NCBI RefSeq assembly: GCF_026627925.1
Contig: NZ_JAPNLE010000001.1
Span: 310,001 to 374,000 of the forward strand
DNA length: 64,000 nt
Source of the DNA: Cupriavidus sp. D39
Lineage (GTDB): Bacteria; Pseudomonadota; Gammaproteobacteria; Burkholderiales; Burkholderiaceae
Reading direction: 5' to 3'
Positions 1 to 7,255 of this stretch are shown in pieces (the first letter of the stretch is position 1; the number at the start of each line of letters is the position of its first letter). Below the pieces are notes generated by a model, which worked only from the letters and a program-made list of their open reading frames with translations, had not been told where the DNA came from and made no database searches. Position numbers and translations under genes: made by a program.

Positions 1-1
1 G

Positions 2-448
2 CGTCGCAAGAACGGCAAGATGCTGCGGGCCTATGAGAAGGGGCGGCAGCTTGGCAAGCAGGACAGCGAGTGGTTGCGCATCGAGATCGAGTTTCGCTCG
101 AAGGACCGCAAGGTCGAGCACGATATTTTGATCAACCGCGATAGCTATTTCGTGGGCGCATACAAGGCCCTGGAAGCCTTTTTGGATGCCGATCCGAAGC
201 GGCTGGCCACGGACCAGAAAACGGCGCTGGAAGTGCAGGACGAAATCGTCATGGAACGCACGCTTGACCATGTACTGCATCAGTACGGGCCGGCGTTTAA
301 CTACGCCCAGGTCAATCCCAAGTATCACAACGCTGCTGCGCTTGTGACCCGTGTCACCCGCAAAGGGTGCCGGCGCAAGCGCATAAATCTGCTGTGGCGC
401 GGCACGTGTATGGCGGGCACGCACCTCCGCCGTCTCAGGAGTAAATGA
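2..448 (+). CDS. Phage replication initiation protein (gpII-like), C-terminal part
   Basis: The frame is open from the window edge, so the start is missing. The stretch NGKMLRAYEKGRQLG followed by a charged WLRIEIEFRSKDR segment matches the C-terminal half of inovirus rolling-circle initiators (gpII family), which nick the phage plus-strand origin; the nicking tyrosines lie upstream of the window. The last 30 residues in this frame are basic and unlike the family. With one extra G in the run near 365 the frame would read KGVPAQAHKSAVARHVYGG and stop at 446, just before the next gene, so a one-base deletion or sequence error is likely. The following gene overlaps the stop. Confidence 0.75.
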   Translation, partial: RRKNGKMLRAYEKGRQLGKQDSEWLRIEIEFRSKDRKVEHDILINRDSYFVGAYKALEAFLDADPKRLATDQKTALEVQDEIVMERTLDHVLHQYGPAFNYAQVNPKYHNAAALVTRVTRKGCRRKRINLLWRGTCMAGTHLRRLRSK

Positions 449-765
449 TGGAAATGATCGCACGCGTCACGATTCGTGGCGCCAAGTACTGGGTGGGCAC
501 GATGGAAGGCAAGCAGCTGGACACGGGCACGGTTTTCACCGATGTGGAGTTGCGGGGCGAGGACTCGAAAGGCGTTTGCACGCAGGCGGTGAAGTGCGAG
601 AACTCGGAAGTGGTCAAGTCCATCATCAACAACCCGTTTCCGTTCCTGGCGGAGATCACCATGATCGAGACCAGCAACGGCAAGGACAAGGGCGATGTGA
701 AGATCATCACCGGTATCAAGCCGCTGCAGCGTGTGGTTGAGGGTAAGGATAAGGCTGCTGCCTGA
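445..765 (+). CDS. Phage ssDNA-binding protein (gpV-like)
   Basis: A 106-residue protein placed directly after the replication gene, where inoviruses encode the ssDNA-binding protein that coats plus strands and switches replication to packaging. It is beta-rich with alternating hydrophobic residues and ends in a charged Lys/Ala tail. A CAGGAG ribosome site precedes a cluster of ATG codons (445, 448, 454), so the true start may be 448. Identity rests on position and size more than on a diagnostic motif. The stop overlaps the next ATG. Confidence 0.65.
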   Translation: MMEMIARVTIRGAKYWVGTMEGKQLDTGTVFTDVELRGEDSKGVCTQAVKCENSEVVKSIINNPFPFLAEITMIETSNGKDKGDVKIITGIKPLQRVVEGKDKAAA

Positions 766-953
766 TGGATGCGCAAGACCGGCAGAGCGCGCTGTGGGAT
801 CTGCGGGGCCTGCGCAACAGCTTGCTTTGTCATCTCGACATTGCGGAGCTGTTGCAGCGCTATCCGGCTTGCGCGCCGACGTTTCCGAAGCTCGTGGCGC
901 TTAGCCTGGTGCTGTCGCTGGATGAGCTGGGCGGTTTGATGGGGGAGTGGTGA
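765..953 (+). CDS. Small phage protein, function unknown
   Basis: Encodes 62 residues, with the start overlapping the ssDNA-binding gene stop (TGATG) and the stop overlapping the next gene in the same way. The protein is leucine-rich with no clear membrane segment. Inovirus genomes carry one or two such short genes between gV and the coat gene. No function can be assigned from the sequence. Confidence 0.6.
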   Translation: MDAQDRQSALWDLRGLRNSLLCHLDIAELLQRYPACAPTFPKLVALSLVLSLDELGGLMGEW

Positions 954-1174
954 TGAATATCTCGCCTATGGCGTGGGATCAGGTGGCGAACTTGGTCACG
1001 GTGTCTGTGTTCTCGGTGATCGCGGGGGCGATGCTCGGGGGCTTTATCTACAGCCTCACCAAGAATGTGTGGGAGCACGTTGGGGAAGTGCTCGCGCAAA
1101 AGATCAACGCTGCAAATCAACGCAAGGTGCGTGAGTTGTCAGCGCGGGTGTGGCGGGAAAAGAGGGGTCTGTAA
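953..1174 (+). CDS. Small phage membrane protein
   Basis: Encodes 73 residues. A GGGGGAG ribosome site lies six bases before ATG 953, which favours this start over the in-frame GTGs at 947 and 950. Residues about 13-35 (LVTVSVFSVIAGAMLGGFIY) form one membrane helix, followed by a basic cytoplasm-like tail. Position and topology fit a minor virion or assembly protein of the gVII/gIX class, though no family motif is visible. Confidence 0.6.
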   Translation: MNISPMAWDQVANLVTVSVFSVIAGAMLGGFIYSLTKNVWEHVGEVLAQKINAANQRKVRELSARVWREKRGL

Positions 1175-1404
1175 TGGCTTTGTGCGTTCAGTTCGTCTCC
1201 GGCCAGCTGCAGCAGATCCAGGGCGATGCCTTGGCCTGCGATGGCTATTTGCTGGTCACCAAGGACGAATGGGCGTTGTCGCATTCGCTGCCGCCACTTT
1301 CGATGTCGGACGGCGCGATGATTGGCGCGGCGATCATGTTGGTGTGGGCCGCCGCGTGGATATTCCGGCCGATGGGTCGGCTTTTTGAACCTCAGGGAGA
1401 TTGA
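1174..1404 (+). CDS. Small phage membrane protein, possible minor coat
   Basis: Encodes 76 residues. ATG 1174 overlaps the previous stop (TAATG), implying translational coupling. A single membrane helix, IGAAIMLVWAAAWIF, lies near the C-terminus. It sits immediately before the major coat gene, the usual place for minor coat proteins in this phage group. No family-specific motif was found. Confidence 0.6.
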   Translation: MALCVQFVSGQLQQIQGDALACDGYLLVTKDEWALSHSLPPLSMSDGAMIGAAIMLVWAAAWIFRPMGRLFEPQGD

Positions 1405-1407
1405 AAA

Positions 1408-1653
1408 ATGAAGAAGAACTTCAGCGCAGTAAAGGCTCTGGCCGCTCGTGCAGCTCAAAAAGCGGCGGTCGCTGGTGTGGCGGCGGGTGGTGCGGTGGCC
1501 GCTCATGCCGATGGCATCACGCCCCCGGACACGTCCTCGATCGTGACGTTTATCGTCGGCTGCGTGGCGGCGGTTGCTGCGATCGGCGTGGCGACCCTGG
1601 GTGTCAAAGCCACGGTGGCCTGTTACACCTGGGTGCGTTCCGCGATCAAGTAA
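1408..1653 (+). CDS. Major coat protein (pVIII-like)
   Basis: Encodes 81 residues with the layout of an inovirus major coat precursor: a basic Ala-rich leader with a signal-peptidase-like site near AAHADG, a short acidic mature N-terminus, a membrane helix (SSIVTFIVGCVAAVAAIGVA), and a C-terminus with Lys and Arg that would face the packaged DNA. An AGGGAGATTG ribosome site precedes the ATG. A GC-rich hairpin follows about 36 bases after the stop, as expected for the terminator that keeps coat mRNA abundant. Confidence 0.85.
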   Translation: MKKNFSAVKALAARAAQKAAVAGVAAGGAVAAHADGITPPDTSSIVTFIVGCVAAVAAIGVATLGVKATVACYTWVRSAIK

Positions 1654-1689
1654 GGCGGGGGCTTTTCGGGGGTCAGCCCCTGCTGTTCG

Positions 1690-1713
1690 ACGGGGGCTTC
1701 GGCCTCCGTTTTT
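1690..1713 (+). terminator. Probable terminator after the major coat gene
   Basis: A short hairpin with an ACGG-GGC left arm, a TTC loop and a GCC-CCGT right arm, followed by TTTTT. Filamentous phages commonly have a terminator directly after the coat gene, which agrees with this position. Confidence 0.6.
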
Positions 1714-1734
1714 CGTTTACGTCAAGGGGTTGTG

Positions 1735-1800
1735 ATGGCGGGTTACTACGTGCTGGTCGCGTTGTTGGGGGCGGGATGGATTCTTTTTTCCGGGGGTTGA
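1735..1800 (+). CDS. 21-residue membrane mini-protein
   Basis: An ATG at 1735 preceded by AAGGGG opens a 21-codon frame ending in TGA at 1798-1800. The product (MAGYYVLVALLGAG then WILFSGG) is almost entirely one membrane helix, like the 30-residue pVII and pIX tip proteins of Ff phages. It lies between the coat terminator and the adhesin gene, whose GTG start is only three bases downstream. No homolog can be checked here. Confidence 0.45.
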   Translation: MAGYYVLVALLGAGWILFSGG

Positions 1801-1803
1801 TCT

Positions 1804-3174
1804 GTGCGGCGCTTCTTCTTTCTCTTTCCGGTTGCGCTGGGCTGCTTCGGCATCCGCGCGATTCGTGCGATGTCTCTTACCTTGGCTCTATGTGCCTTTG
1901 GCCTGAGTACGGCTTCTGATTGCTTTGCAGCGGCGCCGCAGACGATGTATCGGGTCACTAGTTACGATACTTGGCAGACTAGCAAGGATGCGGCTTGCCA
2001 TGCGTATATCACGCGTGCGGACCAGGGGCAGGGCAATTATCATTTCCTCAGTTCTGACCCGACGTGTGATTATTACTATGGGGCAACGCAAAACGGCGGG
2101 AACACGTATAGCAACACCTATAACGCTTCCACGCTTTGCGCGAACGGTTCAAGTCCTGATACGTCGAAGCCGCTTGCACAGCAGTGTGCGGCAGTGTGTC
2201 CAACTGCCGGGACCGTTCTTCCTGGCGATCACTACACGGTGACGTCTGCGTCGCCATTGGCGGCTGGTCTCAACTTCTGTGTGCTGGAGTGTGGGATGAC
2301 GGCTAGTGGGCGCGCTGGCGGCAAGGATTTGACTACCGGCAAGTGGACATATCAGTTTATGGGACCGCTGCAAACGACTGGTCAGAACTGCTCGGGCAAT
2401 GGGACTGGCGCGACTGACCCTGTGCAGGATGCGCCGATCAAGTGCAGCGCTGGCATGTGCACGGGGACGGTCAACGGGGTCGATATCTGCGTGAAGTGCG
2501 TGCAGGTCGATAACGCTACGGCGGGTACGGTGACGACGACCAATCCCGATGGCTCTACGACGAAGGTGAGCACTACGACAGAAACGACGGTCAACAACAA
2601 CAACGTCACGACGACTACCACCACGACAACTACGAATACTCCGGCCGGTGGGGGTACTCCGACCACGCAGACCAAGACGGATGCAAACACGGAAAGCAAG
2701 GACTCGTTCTGTACGAAGAACCCGAGCGATCCGGTATGCAAGAAGTCGCTCGACAACACGGCCAGCGGCGGGGATGACTGCAATACGCCGCCTAGCTGCA
2801 GCGGCGATGCCATCCAATGCATGATGGTGCAGCAGCAGTGGAAGTCGCGGTGCGACCTGCAGAAGACGGATGATGCGACCGCGTATGGGGTGCAGTTGAC
2901 GACCGGGCAGGATCCGCAGGCTAGTACGTTGCCGACGCCAAGCGGGGCGACTGCGATCAGCATGAAGGACCAGTACGCGGCGGTGGACAGTATGGGCGTC
3001 GTCGCCAAGTGCATCCCGGACGTGGACATCTCGTTGCCGGGCATCGTCTGGATTGCGCCGACTCACATCACGATCAGTACCGCGCCGCTGTGCGACATGG
3101 GCAAGCTGTTCGGCGCGCTCAATATCATCGGCACGCTCGCGCTGTGTGCGTACATGCTGAAAGGAGCCTTCTGA
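1804..3174 (+). CDS. pIII-like minor coat/attachment protein
   Basis: A 456-residue secreted, membrane-anchored protein. It starts at GTG 1804 after a GGGGG ribosome site; an ATG at 1870 would give a shorter signal peptide but has no ribosome site. A hydrophobic leader ends near CFAAAPQ. The body is Cys-rich, a Thr-rich low-complexity linker lies around residues 245-300, and a C-terminal helix (LFGALNIIGTLALCAYML) anchors it before a single Lys. This architecture matches inovirus pIII and TspB-like proteins, which bind pili and mediate entry and release. The stop overlaps the next ATG. Confidence 0.75.
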   Translation: MRRFFFLFPVALGCFGIRAIRAMSLTLALCAFGLSTASDCFAAAPQTMYRVTSYDTWQTSKDAACHAYITRADQGQGNYHFLSSDPTCDYYYGATQNGGNTYSNTYNASTLCANGSSPDTSKPLAQQCAAVCPTAGTVLPGDHYTVTSASPLAAGLNFCVLECGMTASGRAGGKDLTTGKWTYQFMGPLQTTGQNCSGNGTGATDPVQDAPIKCSAGMCTGTVNGVDICVKCVQVDNATAGTVTTTNPDGSTTKVSTTTETTVNNNNVTTTTTTTTTNTPAGGGTPTTQTKTDANTESKDSFCTKNPSDPVCKKSLDNTASGGDDCNTPPSCSGDAIQCMMVQQQWKSRCDLQKTDDATAYGVQLTTGQDPQASTLPTPSGATAISMKDQYAAVDSMGVVAKCIPDVDISLPGIVWIAPTHITISTAPLCDMGKLFGALNIIGTLALCAYMLKGAF

Positions 3175-3491
3175 TGCCGTTTATCACTGCGTTTGCCGCC
3201 GCCATCGTCGCCATGCTGGCGCGGGCCGTGGTGCCTCTGGTGGGCAGGGTTCTGGTGGCGCTTGGCCTGGGGTTCGCCAGCTTCACGGGCATTGATTTGA
3301 TGCTCGGGGCCTTGACCAAGCTGTTCAAGGACAAGCTGCTTGCGATGGGGGATCTGCCCTGGAACATCGTGGGCGTCCTGGGCGTGCTGCAGGTGCCGTA
3401 CTGCTTCAATTTGATCGTCACCACGCTACTGATCCGGGCCACGCTCAATGGCCTGACCGGTGGCTCTCTGCGGAAAATTATCTCCAAATGA
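3174..3491 (+). CDS. pVI-like minor coat protein (DUF2523-type)
   Basis: A 105-residue very hydrophobic protein with three predicted membrane segments and a short basic tail. It lies between the adhesin and Zot genes and overlaps both (TGATG at the start, ATGA at the end). DUF2523 proteins occupy this place in many betaproteobacterial inoviruses and correspond to pVI, which caps the virion with pIII. Confidence 0.7.
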   Translation: MPFITAFAAAIVAMLARAVVPLVGRVLVALGLGFASFTGIDLMLGALTKLFKDKLLAMGDLPWNIVGVLGVLQVPYCFNLIVTTLLIRATLNGLTGGSLRKIISK

Positions 3492-4729
3492 TCCATCGCC
3501 CCGTCCTGTCCTGGCTGCGCCACTCCGGCTTTTTCGGCTTTTCCCTGCTGACCCTGATCACGGGCCAGCCGGGCAATGGCAAGAGCCTGTACACGCTGTT
3601 TTTTGTGGAGGAAATGCGGAAGCAGGAGAACCGTCCGGTCTTTTATCACGGCATTCCGGAGCTGACGCTTGATTGGCAGCTGCTTGAGGATCCGACCAAA
3701 TGGCATGAGTGCCCGCCCAAGTCGATCATCGTCATCGACGAGGTGCAGAAGGTCATGAAGCCGCGTCCGTCATCGTCGGCGCCCCCGGTCCATGTGCAGG
3801 AGCTGGAAACGCATCGGCACAAGGGCTTCGACCTGTTCTTCATGACGCAAGACCCGTCGCTGGTCGACAACCACATCAAGAAGCTGGCCGGCGAGCATGT
3901 CCACCTGATCCGCCAGTTCGGGCGGCAGGCTGCTGATGTGTTCAAGATGCAGAAGGTCCAGGACCCGACCAATGCCAACCTGAAGCGTGCGCAACGGTCC
4001 TCGTTCCCGTATCCCAAGCATGTCTTCGAGTGGTACAAGTCGGCCGAGGCTCACACCCACAAAAAGAAGCTGCCGCTCAAGTACAAGCTGATGTTCGTGC
4101 TGCCGTTCGTGGTGCTGGCTGCGCTCGGTGCGGGCGGGAAGCTGTTGTGGAACCTTGCTCATCCGGCGGCAGAGAAATCCGCCGCGGCTGAACCTGAGGG
4201 GAAGAAGGGCGCGAGTCCAGCCGCGGTGCTCAGTGGCCCTGGTGCTCCTGGCACGCAACAGCAGGGCGGCCCGCTGACGCCGGAGCAGTATGTGCAGCAG
4301 TACGCGCCGCGTGTGGCCGGTCTGGACTACACCGCGCCTGTCTACGACGAGCTCACCAAGCCGAAGCGGGTGCCGGTGCCTGTGGCCTGTGTCAAGGTCA
4401 AGCACGGCTGCGCCTGCTACAGCCAGCAGGGGACGCGGTTGACGGTCGCGGATGGCCAGTGCCTGCAGATCGTCAAGGACGGTTTTTTCATGGCCTTTGA
4501 CGCTGACGGTGTCGCGCCTGCCTCGGGGGTGCAGCAGTCCGCTGTGGCGGCGCCTGTGGCTTCGCCAGTTGCAGAGCCTGTGAGGCGTGTAGAGGCGCCT
4601 CCACAGTACGCTGTGGTGCCGGTGGCCGCTGCGGGTCGTCTGGGTTCTCGGAGGCTGACTGCGCTCGATCTGGAGGGTTTTGGCGAGGATGAGCGCGTTG
4701 CCCAGGATCCGCGCAACTCGAAGCGTTGA
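3488..4729 (+). CDS. zot: Zot/pI-type phage assembly ATPase
   Basis: A 413-residue inner-membrane protein of the zonular occludens toxin family, the motor for virion extrusion (pI of Ff). It shows a Walker A motif GQPGNGKS near residue 27, a Walker B-like SIIVIDEVQK near residue 80, and a helper-region Q at FMTQDPSLVD. One membrane helix (KLMFVLPFVVLAALGAGGKL) near residues 195-215 separates the cytoplasmic ATPase from a periplasmic Pro/Ala-rich tail with two Cys. The start overlaps the previous stop (ATGA). The name Zot does not imply toxin activity here. Confidence 0.88.
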   Translation: MIHRPVLSWLRHSGFFGFSLLTLITGQPGNGKSLYTLFFVEEMRKQENRPVFYHGIPELTLDWQLLEDPTKWHECPPKSIIVIDEVQKVMKPRPSSSAPPVHVQELETHRHKGFDLFFMTQDPSLVDNHIKKLAGEHVHLIRQFGRQAADVFKMQKVQDPTNANLKRAQRSSFPYPKHVFEWYKSAEAHTHKKKLPLKYKLMFVLPFVVLAALGAGGKLLWNLAHPAAEKSAAAEPEGKKGASPAAVLSGPGAPGTQQQGGPLTPEQYVQQYAPRVAGLDYTAPVYDELTKPKRVPVPVACVKVKHGCACYSQQGTRLTVADGQCLQIVKDGFFMAFDADGVAPASGVQQSAVAAPVASPVAEPVRRVEAPPQYAVVPVAAAGRLGSRRLTALDLEGFGEDERVAQDPRNSKR

Positions 4730-4772
4730 TTCGGATCTGCGCGGATAGCTAATTTTCGTTACGGCTAAAGTG

Positions 4773-4804
4773 TAACGGATATTGAATATCCGTTACGCGT
4801 AACG
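4773..4804. promoter_or_regulatory. Overlapping palindromic operators upstream of the phage regulator
   Basis: Two palindromes overlap. The first has 11-base arms TAACGGATATT and AATATCCGTTA around a single G (4773-4795). The second is the perfect CGTTACGCGTAACG (4791-4804). They lie just before the regulator start and share the GTTACG core with sites inside and after that gene, which suggests autoregulation. Confidence 0.6.
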
Positions 4805-4833
4805 TAAAATAAAGTCTCAGTCAGGGGGTGAAT

Positions 4834-5601
4834 ATGCGTGACGTAACGGATAATCGTACTGCGGAGCTGCCGGTGGGTGAGACGAAGCGTGGCCGGGGTC
4901 GTCCGCCGAAGGCCAATGCCTTGAGCAATGCAGAGCGCCAGGCAGCCTATCGCGCTAGGCGCAAGTCTTCCGTTACGGTAACGGAAAATGCCGGCGTGTT
5001 CCGTGGCGAGGTCATGCACCAGGGTTTCGACGGCCTGGAGGATGCGATGGCTGAGTTGCGGGCTGAGCTGGAGGCGACCAAGGCCGAGCTGGCCGAAGCG
5101 CATGAGGCTATCGATGAGATGACTGGCCAAGTGAAGTCGTTGCGGGCTGAGCTCGACGGCTCACGGCGCCAGGTCAAGCTTTCCGAGGCTGAGCGCAATA
5201 AAGCGTTTGAGGCATATAGGAAGTTCGAGAAGGAGCATGTTGAGCGCCAGGCGTACCAGGGGCTGACCGACGCACACCATGAGCTGGTGGCGAAGCATCG
5301 GAAGGTCCTCGAGCAGCTCGATGTAGTCAAGGAGCGCGCCGCAAAATCCGTTACGCGTAACGGAAATCCGGTGGACTTCGATTTTATGGTCCAGGTGGTG
5401 AGGTGTGTTCGTTCCGCTCGGGACTGGCGTAAGCGCTATGAGCTTTTTGACCTGGTTGGGTGGAAGCGCTTCAATTGCAGCGTAGCGACGACCGACGAGA
5501 TGCGCGAAGCGTTGCGGGACGCTATCACCGGCGATTCCACGTCAAGGATGATTCGCAACGCGGAGAAGCGTGAGGCGCAGTCGCGTAACGAAAAGGCGTA
5601 A
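4834..5601 (+). CDS. Putative phage regulator: basic N-terminus plus long coiled coil
   Basis: Encodes 255 residues from ATG 4834; GTG 4828 is a possible alternative, but AGGGGGTGA fits 4834 better. Residues about 15-45 are basic (KRGRGRPPKANALSN, then ERQAAYRARRK) and resemble a small DNA-binding module. Residues about 65-170 form a heptad-rich coiled coil (ELEATKAELAEAHEAIDEM). The C-terminal 80 residues are globular and unassigned. The layout recalls KfrA-type DNA-binding coiled-coil proteins, but no family can be claimed. Palindromic GTTAC sites lie in its promoter and within the gene itself. Confidence 0.6.
   Translation: MRDVTDNRTAELPVGETKRGRGRPPKANALSNAERQAAYRARRKSSVTVTENAGVFRGEVMHQGFDGLEDAMAELRAELEATKAELAEAHEAIDEMTGQVKSLRAELDGSRRQVKLSEAERNKAFEAYRKFEKEHVERQAYQGLTDAHHELVAKHRKVLEQLDVVKERAAKSVTRNGNPVDFDFMVQVVRCVRSARDWRKRYELFDLVGWKRFNCSVATTDEMREALRDAITGDSTSRMIRNAEKREAQSRNEKA
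4968..4986. promoter_or_regulatory. Intragenic GTTAC palindrome 1
   Basis: A perfect palindrome with 9-base arms TTCCGTTAC and GTAACGGAA around a central G lies inside the phage regulator gene. It has the same core as the upstream operators, so it may be a second binding site for the same protein. Confidence 0.5.
5347..5364. promoter_or_regulatory. Intragenic GTTAC palindrome 2
   Basis: The perfect 18-base palindrome TCCGTTACGCGTAACGGA lies inside the phage regulator gene about 380 bases after the first intragenic site. It carries the same CGTTACGCGTAACG core as the promoter copy. Confidence 0.5.
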
Positions 5602-6045
5602 CGAAAAAGGGCGCCTAGCGTTAGGAGTGTCTGGGGGCTGGGCCAGGGTGGGGAGCGCGACCGGCCTTGATCTGTGCAGCGGGCTTGTCCGGCCCGAAGG
5701 GCACTCCCCAGGCCGAGTAGCGGGCTGTGCGATGTCGCTCCCTGCGAAGCTGCCGCGCCTGGTCCTCCTCCCTCCGCTTTGAAAGCTGCTTTTCTCCCGC
5801 CGAGCTGGTGCACCTGGTGCGTTGCTCTGAGAGCCAGGGCGTTCTTGCGATCAGATCGGTTTCATCGGGCAGGCCCTTTTCTCCGGGCATGTCTCGTGGA
5901 ACGGGCCGGGCGCGCGGGCGAATGTTGCGAAGCAATCCCCGCAGGGGACAAGCTCGTAAGGCAAAGCCTGGAGAGCGCAGCACAGCCCTTCGCGCGCGTC
6001 GCGCCCGGCCCGCTGGTTTTGACTTTCGGCTGGCCCGCCCAATAC
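5602..6045. other. Phage intergenic region with long-range inverted repeat
   Basis: A gene-free stretch between the regulator and the leftward small gene. It contains 13-base perfect inverted arms, CGGGCCGGGCGCG at 5902-5914 and CGCGCCCGGCCCG at 6000-6012, plus several shorter GC-rich hairpins. In filamentous phages the large intergenic region holds origins and the packaging hairpin, so that role is plausible, but no nick-site motif was recognised. Two CGTAACG words lie just upstream at 5583-5600. Confidence 0.4.
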
Positions 6046-6327
6046 CTAGCACCGGCGCAGAATTATTTCCTCTTGAACCTGCGCTAGCTGCGCTCGCGCC
6101 AGGTCCTGTTCCAGCTTCCATCCGGTTCGCCTGAGCTGGTCGATCAGCATGTTTTGGTCGACCATCAGTTGCGCGCATCGTCCTGCAGAGTAGGGGGCGC
6201 TTTGGGTTGTCTCCACGCTTACGGTTCCGTCAGCGTTTTTCGTTGTGGTCGTCGTCGTGGTGACGGTGTAGGCCTGCGCCATCGGCGTGGCTGCGATCAG
6301 CAAGATCATGGCAACTGCGGTACGCAT
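6046..6327 (-). CDS. Small secreted prophage protein
   Basis: Encodes 93 residues from an ATG at 6327 preceded by GGGAGGTCAC. A clean signal peptide (MRTAVAMILLIAATPMAQA) is followed by a Thr-rich run (YTVTTTTTTTKNADG) and an amphipathic segment with Gln and Arg. It is encoded against the phage structural genes. It may be a secreted accessory or moron gene; no family was recognised. Confidence 0.6.
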   Translation of the reverse strand: MRTAVAMILLIAATPMAQAYTVTTTTTTTKNADGTVSVETTQSAPYSAGRCAQLMVDQNMLIDQLRRTGWKLEQDLARAQLAQVQEEIILRRC

Positions 6328-6361
6328 GTGACCTCCCTTTTTTTGTAAGGGGGATTTTACG

Positions 6362-6661
6362 TTACGTCGTGCCGTTACGCTTATTTCTCGCCTTGTGAGA
6401 GTGAAACCACGTTGACGCTTCTGCGACGGCCGGTCCGATCTCGAACATTTCTTGCCAGGCGCGCTGCCGTTCGAACTCATAGACCTTGAGGGTGTCGATG
6501 GTCCAGGCCGGGATGGGCCGGCGTCCGGTTTGCCAGTCTCGGATGGTTCTGTCGCAACGTCGCAACACCCTGCAGAGGGATTGACGCGGCAGGCCACTTG
6601 TGTGTTTGTCGAATTCGACGGCGCTGGCCCAGTGGCGTGATGGATTGTTCATTGATCGCAT
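6362..6661 (-). CDS. Small phage DNA-binding-like protein (DUF3653-like)
   Basis: About 99 residues from ATG 6661, or 96 from ATG 6652; earlier in-frame codons run into a terminator. The segment RVLRRCDRTIRDWQTGRRPIPAWTI resembles a short helix-turn-helix, as in the DUF3653 phage proteins of xanthomonad and beta-proteobacterial inoviruses. These sit next to the attachment site and may act as repressors. CGTTACG words at 6360-6377 overlap its 3' end. Confidence 0.5.
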   Translation of the reverse strand: MRSMNNPSRHWASAVEFDKHTSGLPRQSLCRVLRRCDRTIRDWQTGRRPIPAWTIDTLKVYEFERQRAWQEMFEIGPAVAEASTWFHSHKARNKRNGTT

Positions 6662-6667
6662 TGGCAA

Positions 6668-6697
6668 CAAAAAAGCCAGCACGGTATGGGCTGGCTT
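6668..6697 (-). terminator. Terminator facing into the prophage
   Basis: AAGCCAGC at 6673-6680 pairs with GCTGGCTT at 6690-6697 across a 9-base loop. On the minus strand the stem is followed by six T residues, so it stops transcription arriving from host DNA beyond the dif site. It may insulate the prophage. Confidence 0.75.
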
Positions 6698-6775
6698 CTT
6701 CGTTATCCACCCCCGACGCCGGGGGCTTGACTGATGGTTTTGGTGCTTCTGCTGCTTCTGAAACTTGACTCACTT

Positions 6776-6803
6776 CCGTCGCATAATGCGCATTATGTCA
6801 AAT
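6776..6803 (+). other. dif-like XerCD site, prophage attachment site
   Basis: The 28 bases split as an 11-base XerC half (CCGTCGCATAA), a 6-base centre (TGCGCA) and an 11-base XerD half (TTATGTCAAAT). Compared with E. coli dif the XerD half differs at one base and the inner GCATAA is identical. It lies just outside the last phage gene. Filamentous phages integrate at dif by XerCD, so this is read as the right attachment site. Confidence 0.8.
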
Positions 6804-7255
6804 TGTTAACGTGTGAACGATTGGGAGAGGCTCATGGACGCCGACGCGCCAGCACGGGAGGCCGCGGTGATCTCGAGCGCGGCGGTGCCTGCAGGCTTAA
6901 TCCCCCTCATTACGCCGGGTGTCAGGCTCCAGTTCCTGAGTCAACGCCTCGACGCTCGGCAGACTTTCCTGCAGTTCGGCCGGCAGCTCCGCCACCAGCT
7001 GGTACTGGGCCACGCCAATCGGATTGCCCATGCCGCGCAGTGCGTATTCGACCACCAGCCGGTTGTGCTCCTGGCATAGCAGCAGCCCGATAGTAGGATT
7101 GTCGGCCGCTGTCTTCATCTCGGCATCGACCGCCGACAGGTAGAAGCTGATCTGTCCCGCATACTCCGGCTTGAAGGCACCTGTCTTCAGTTCGATTACG
7201 ATGTAACAACGCAGCTTTAGGTGGTAGAAGAGCAGATCGAGATAGAAGTCCTCGC
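6776..7255. repeat. dif-like site plus DUF1016 cassette, copy 1
   Basis: From the dif site through the C-terminal part of the DUF1016 gene this segment is closely similar to 40724-41188. Both begin with GCATAA...TTATG, then TGTGAACGATTGG within about 20 bases, a short rightward frame start, and the same DUF1016 3' end. In this copy the rightward frame begins MNDWERLMDADAPAR and is soon lost; it may be the start of another gene truncated by the nuclease gene. Confidence 0.7.

Larger units (their letters stand above)
1..6803 (+). mobile_element. Filamentous (Inoviridae-type) prophage, right part, bounded by dif
   Basis: The gene order is Rep, ssDNA-binding protein, three small genes, major coat, pIII-like, pVI-like and Zot/pI, all on one strand with overlapping or abutting reading frames. 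This is the order of known inoviruses. The right edge is placed at a XerCD dif-like site at 6776-6803, the usual integration target of filamentous phages. The left edge lies outside the window. A regulator gene and two leftward genes lie between Zot and the dif site. Confidence 0.85.

Noticed and set aside
3488..4729. Zot as an enterotoxin
   Set aside because: The protein fits the phage assembly ATPase. Nothing in the sequence supports a toxin role in this organism.
5621..6178. Arg/Ala-rich minus-strand frame in the phage intergenic region
   Set aside because: It overlaps strong hairpins and the secreted-protein gene, has no ribosome site, and its composition is that of a high-GC shadow.
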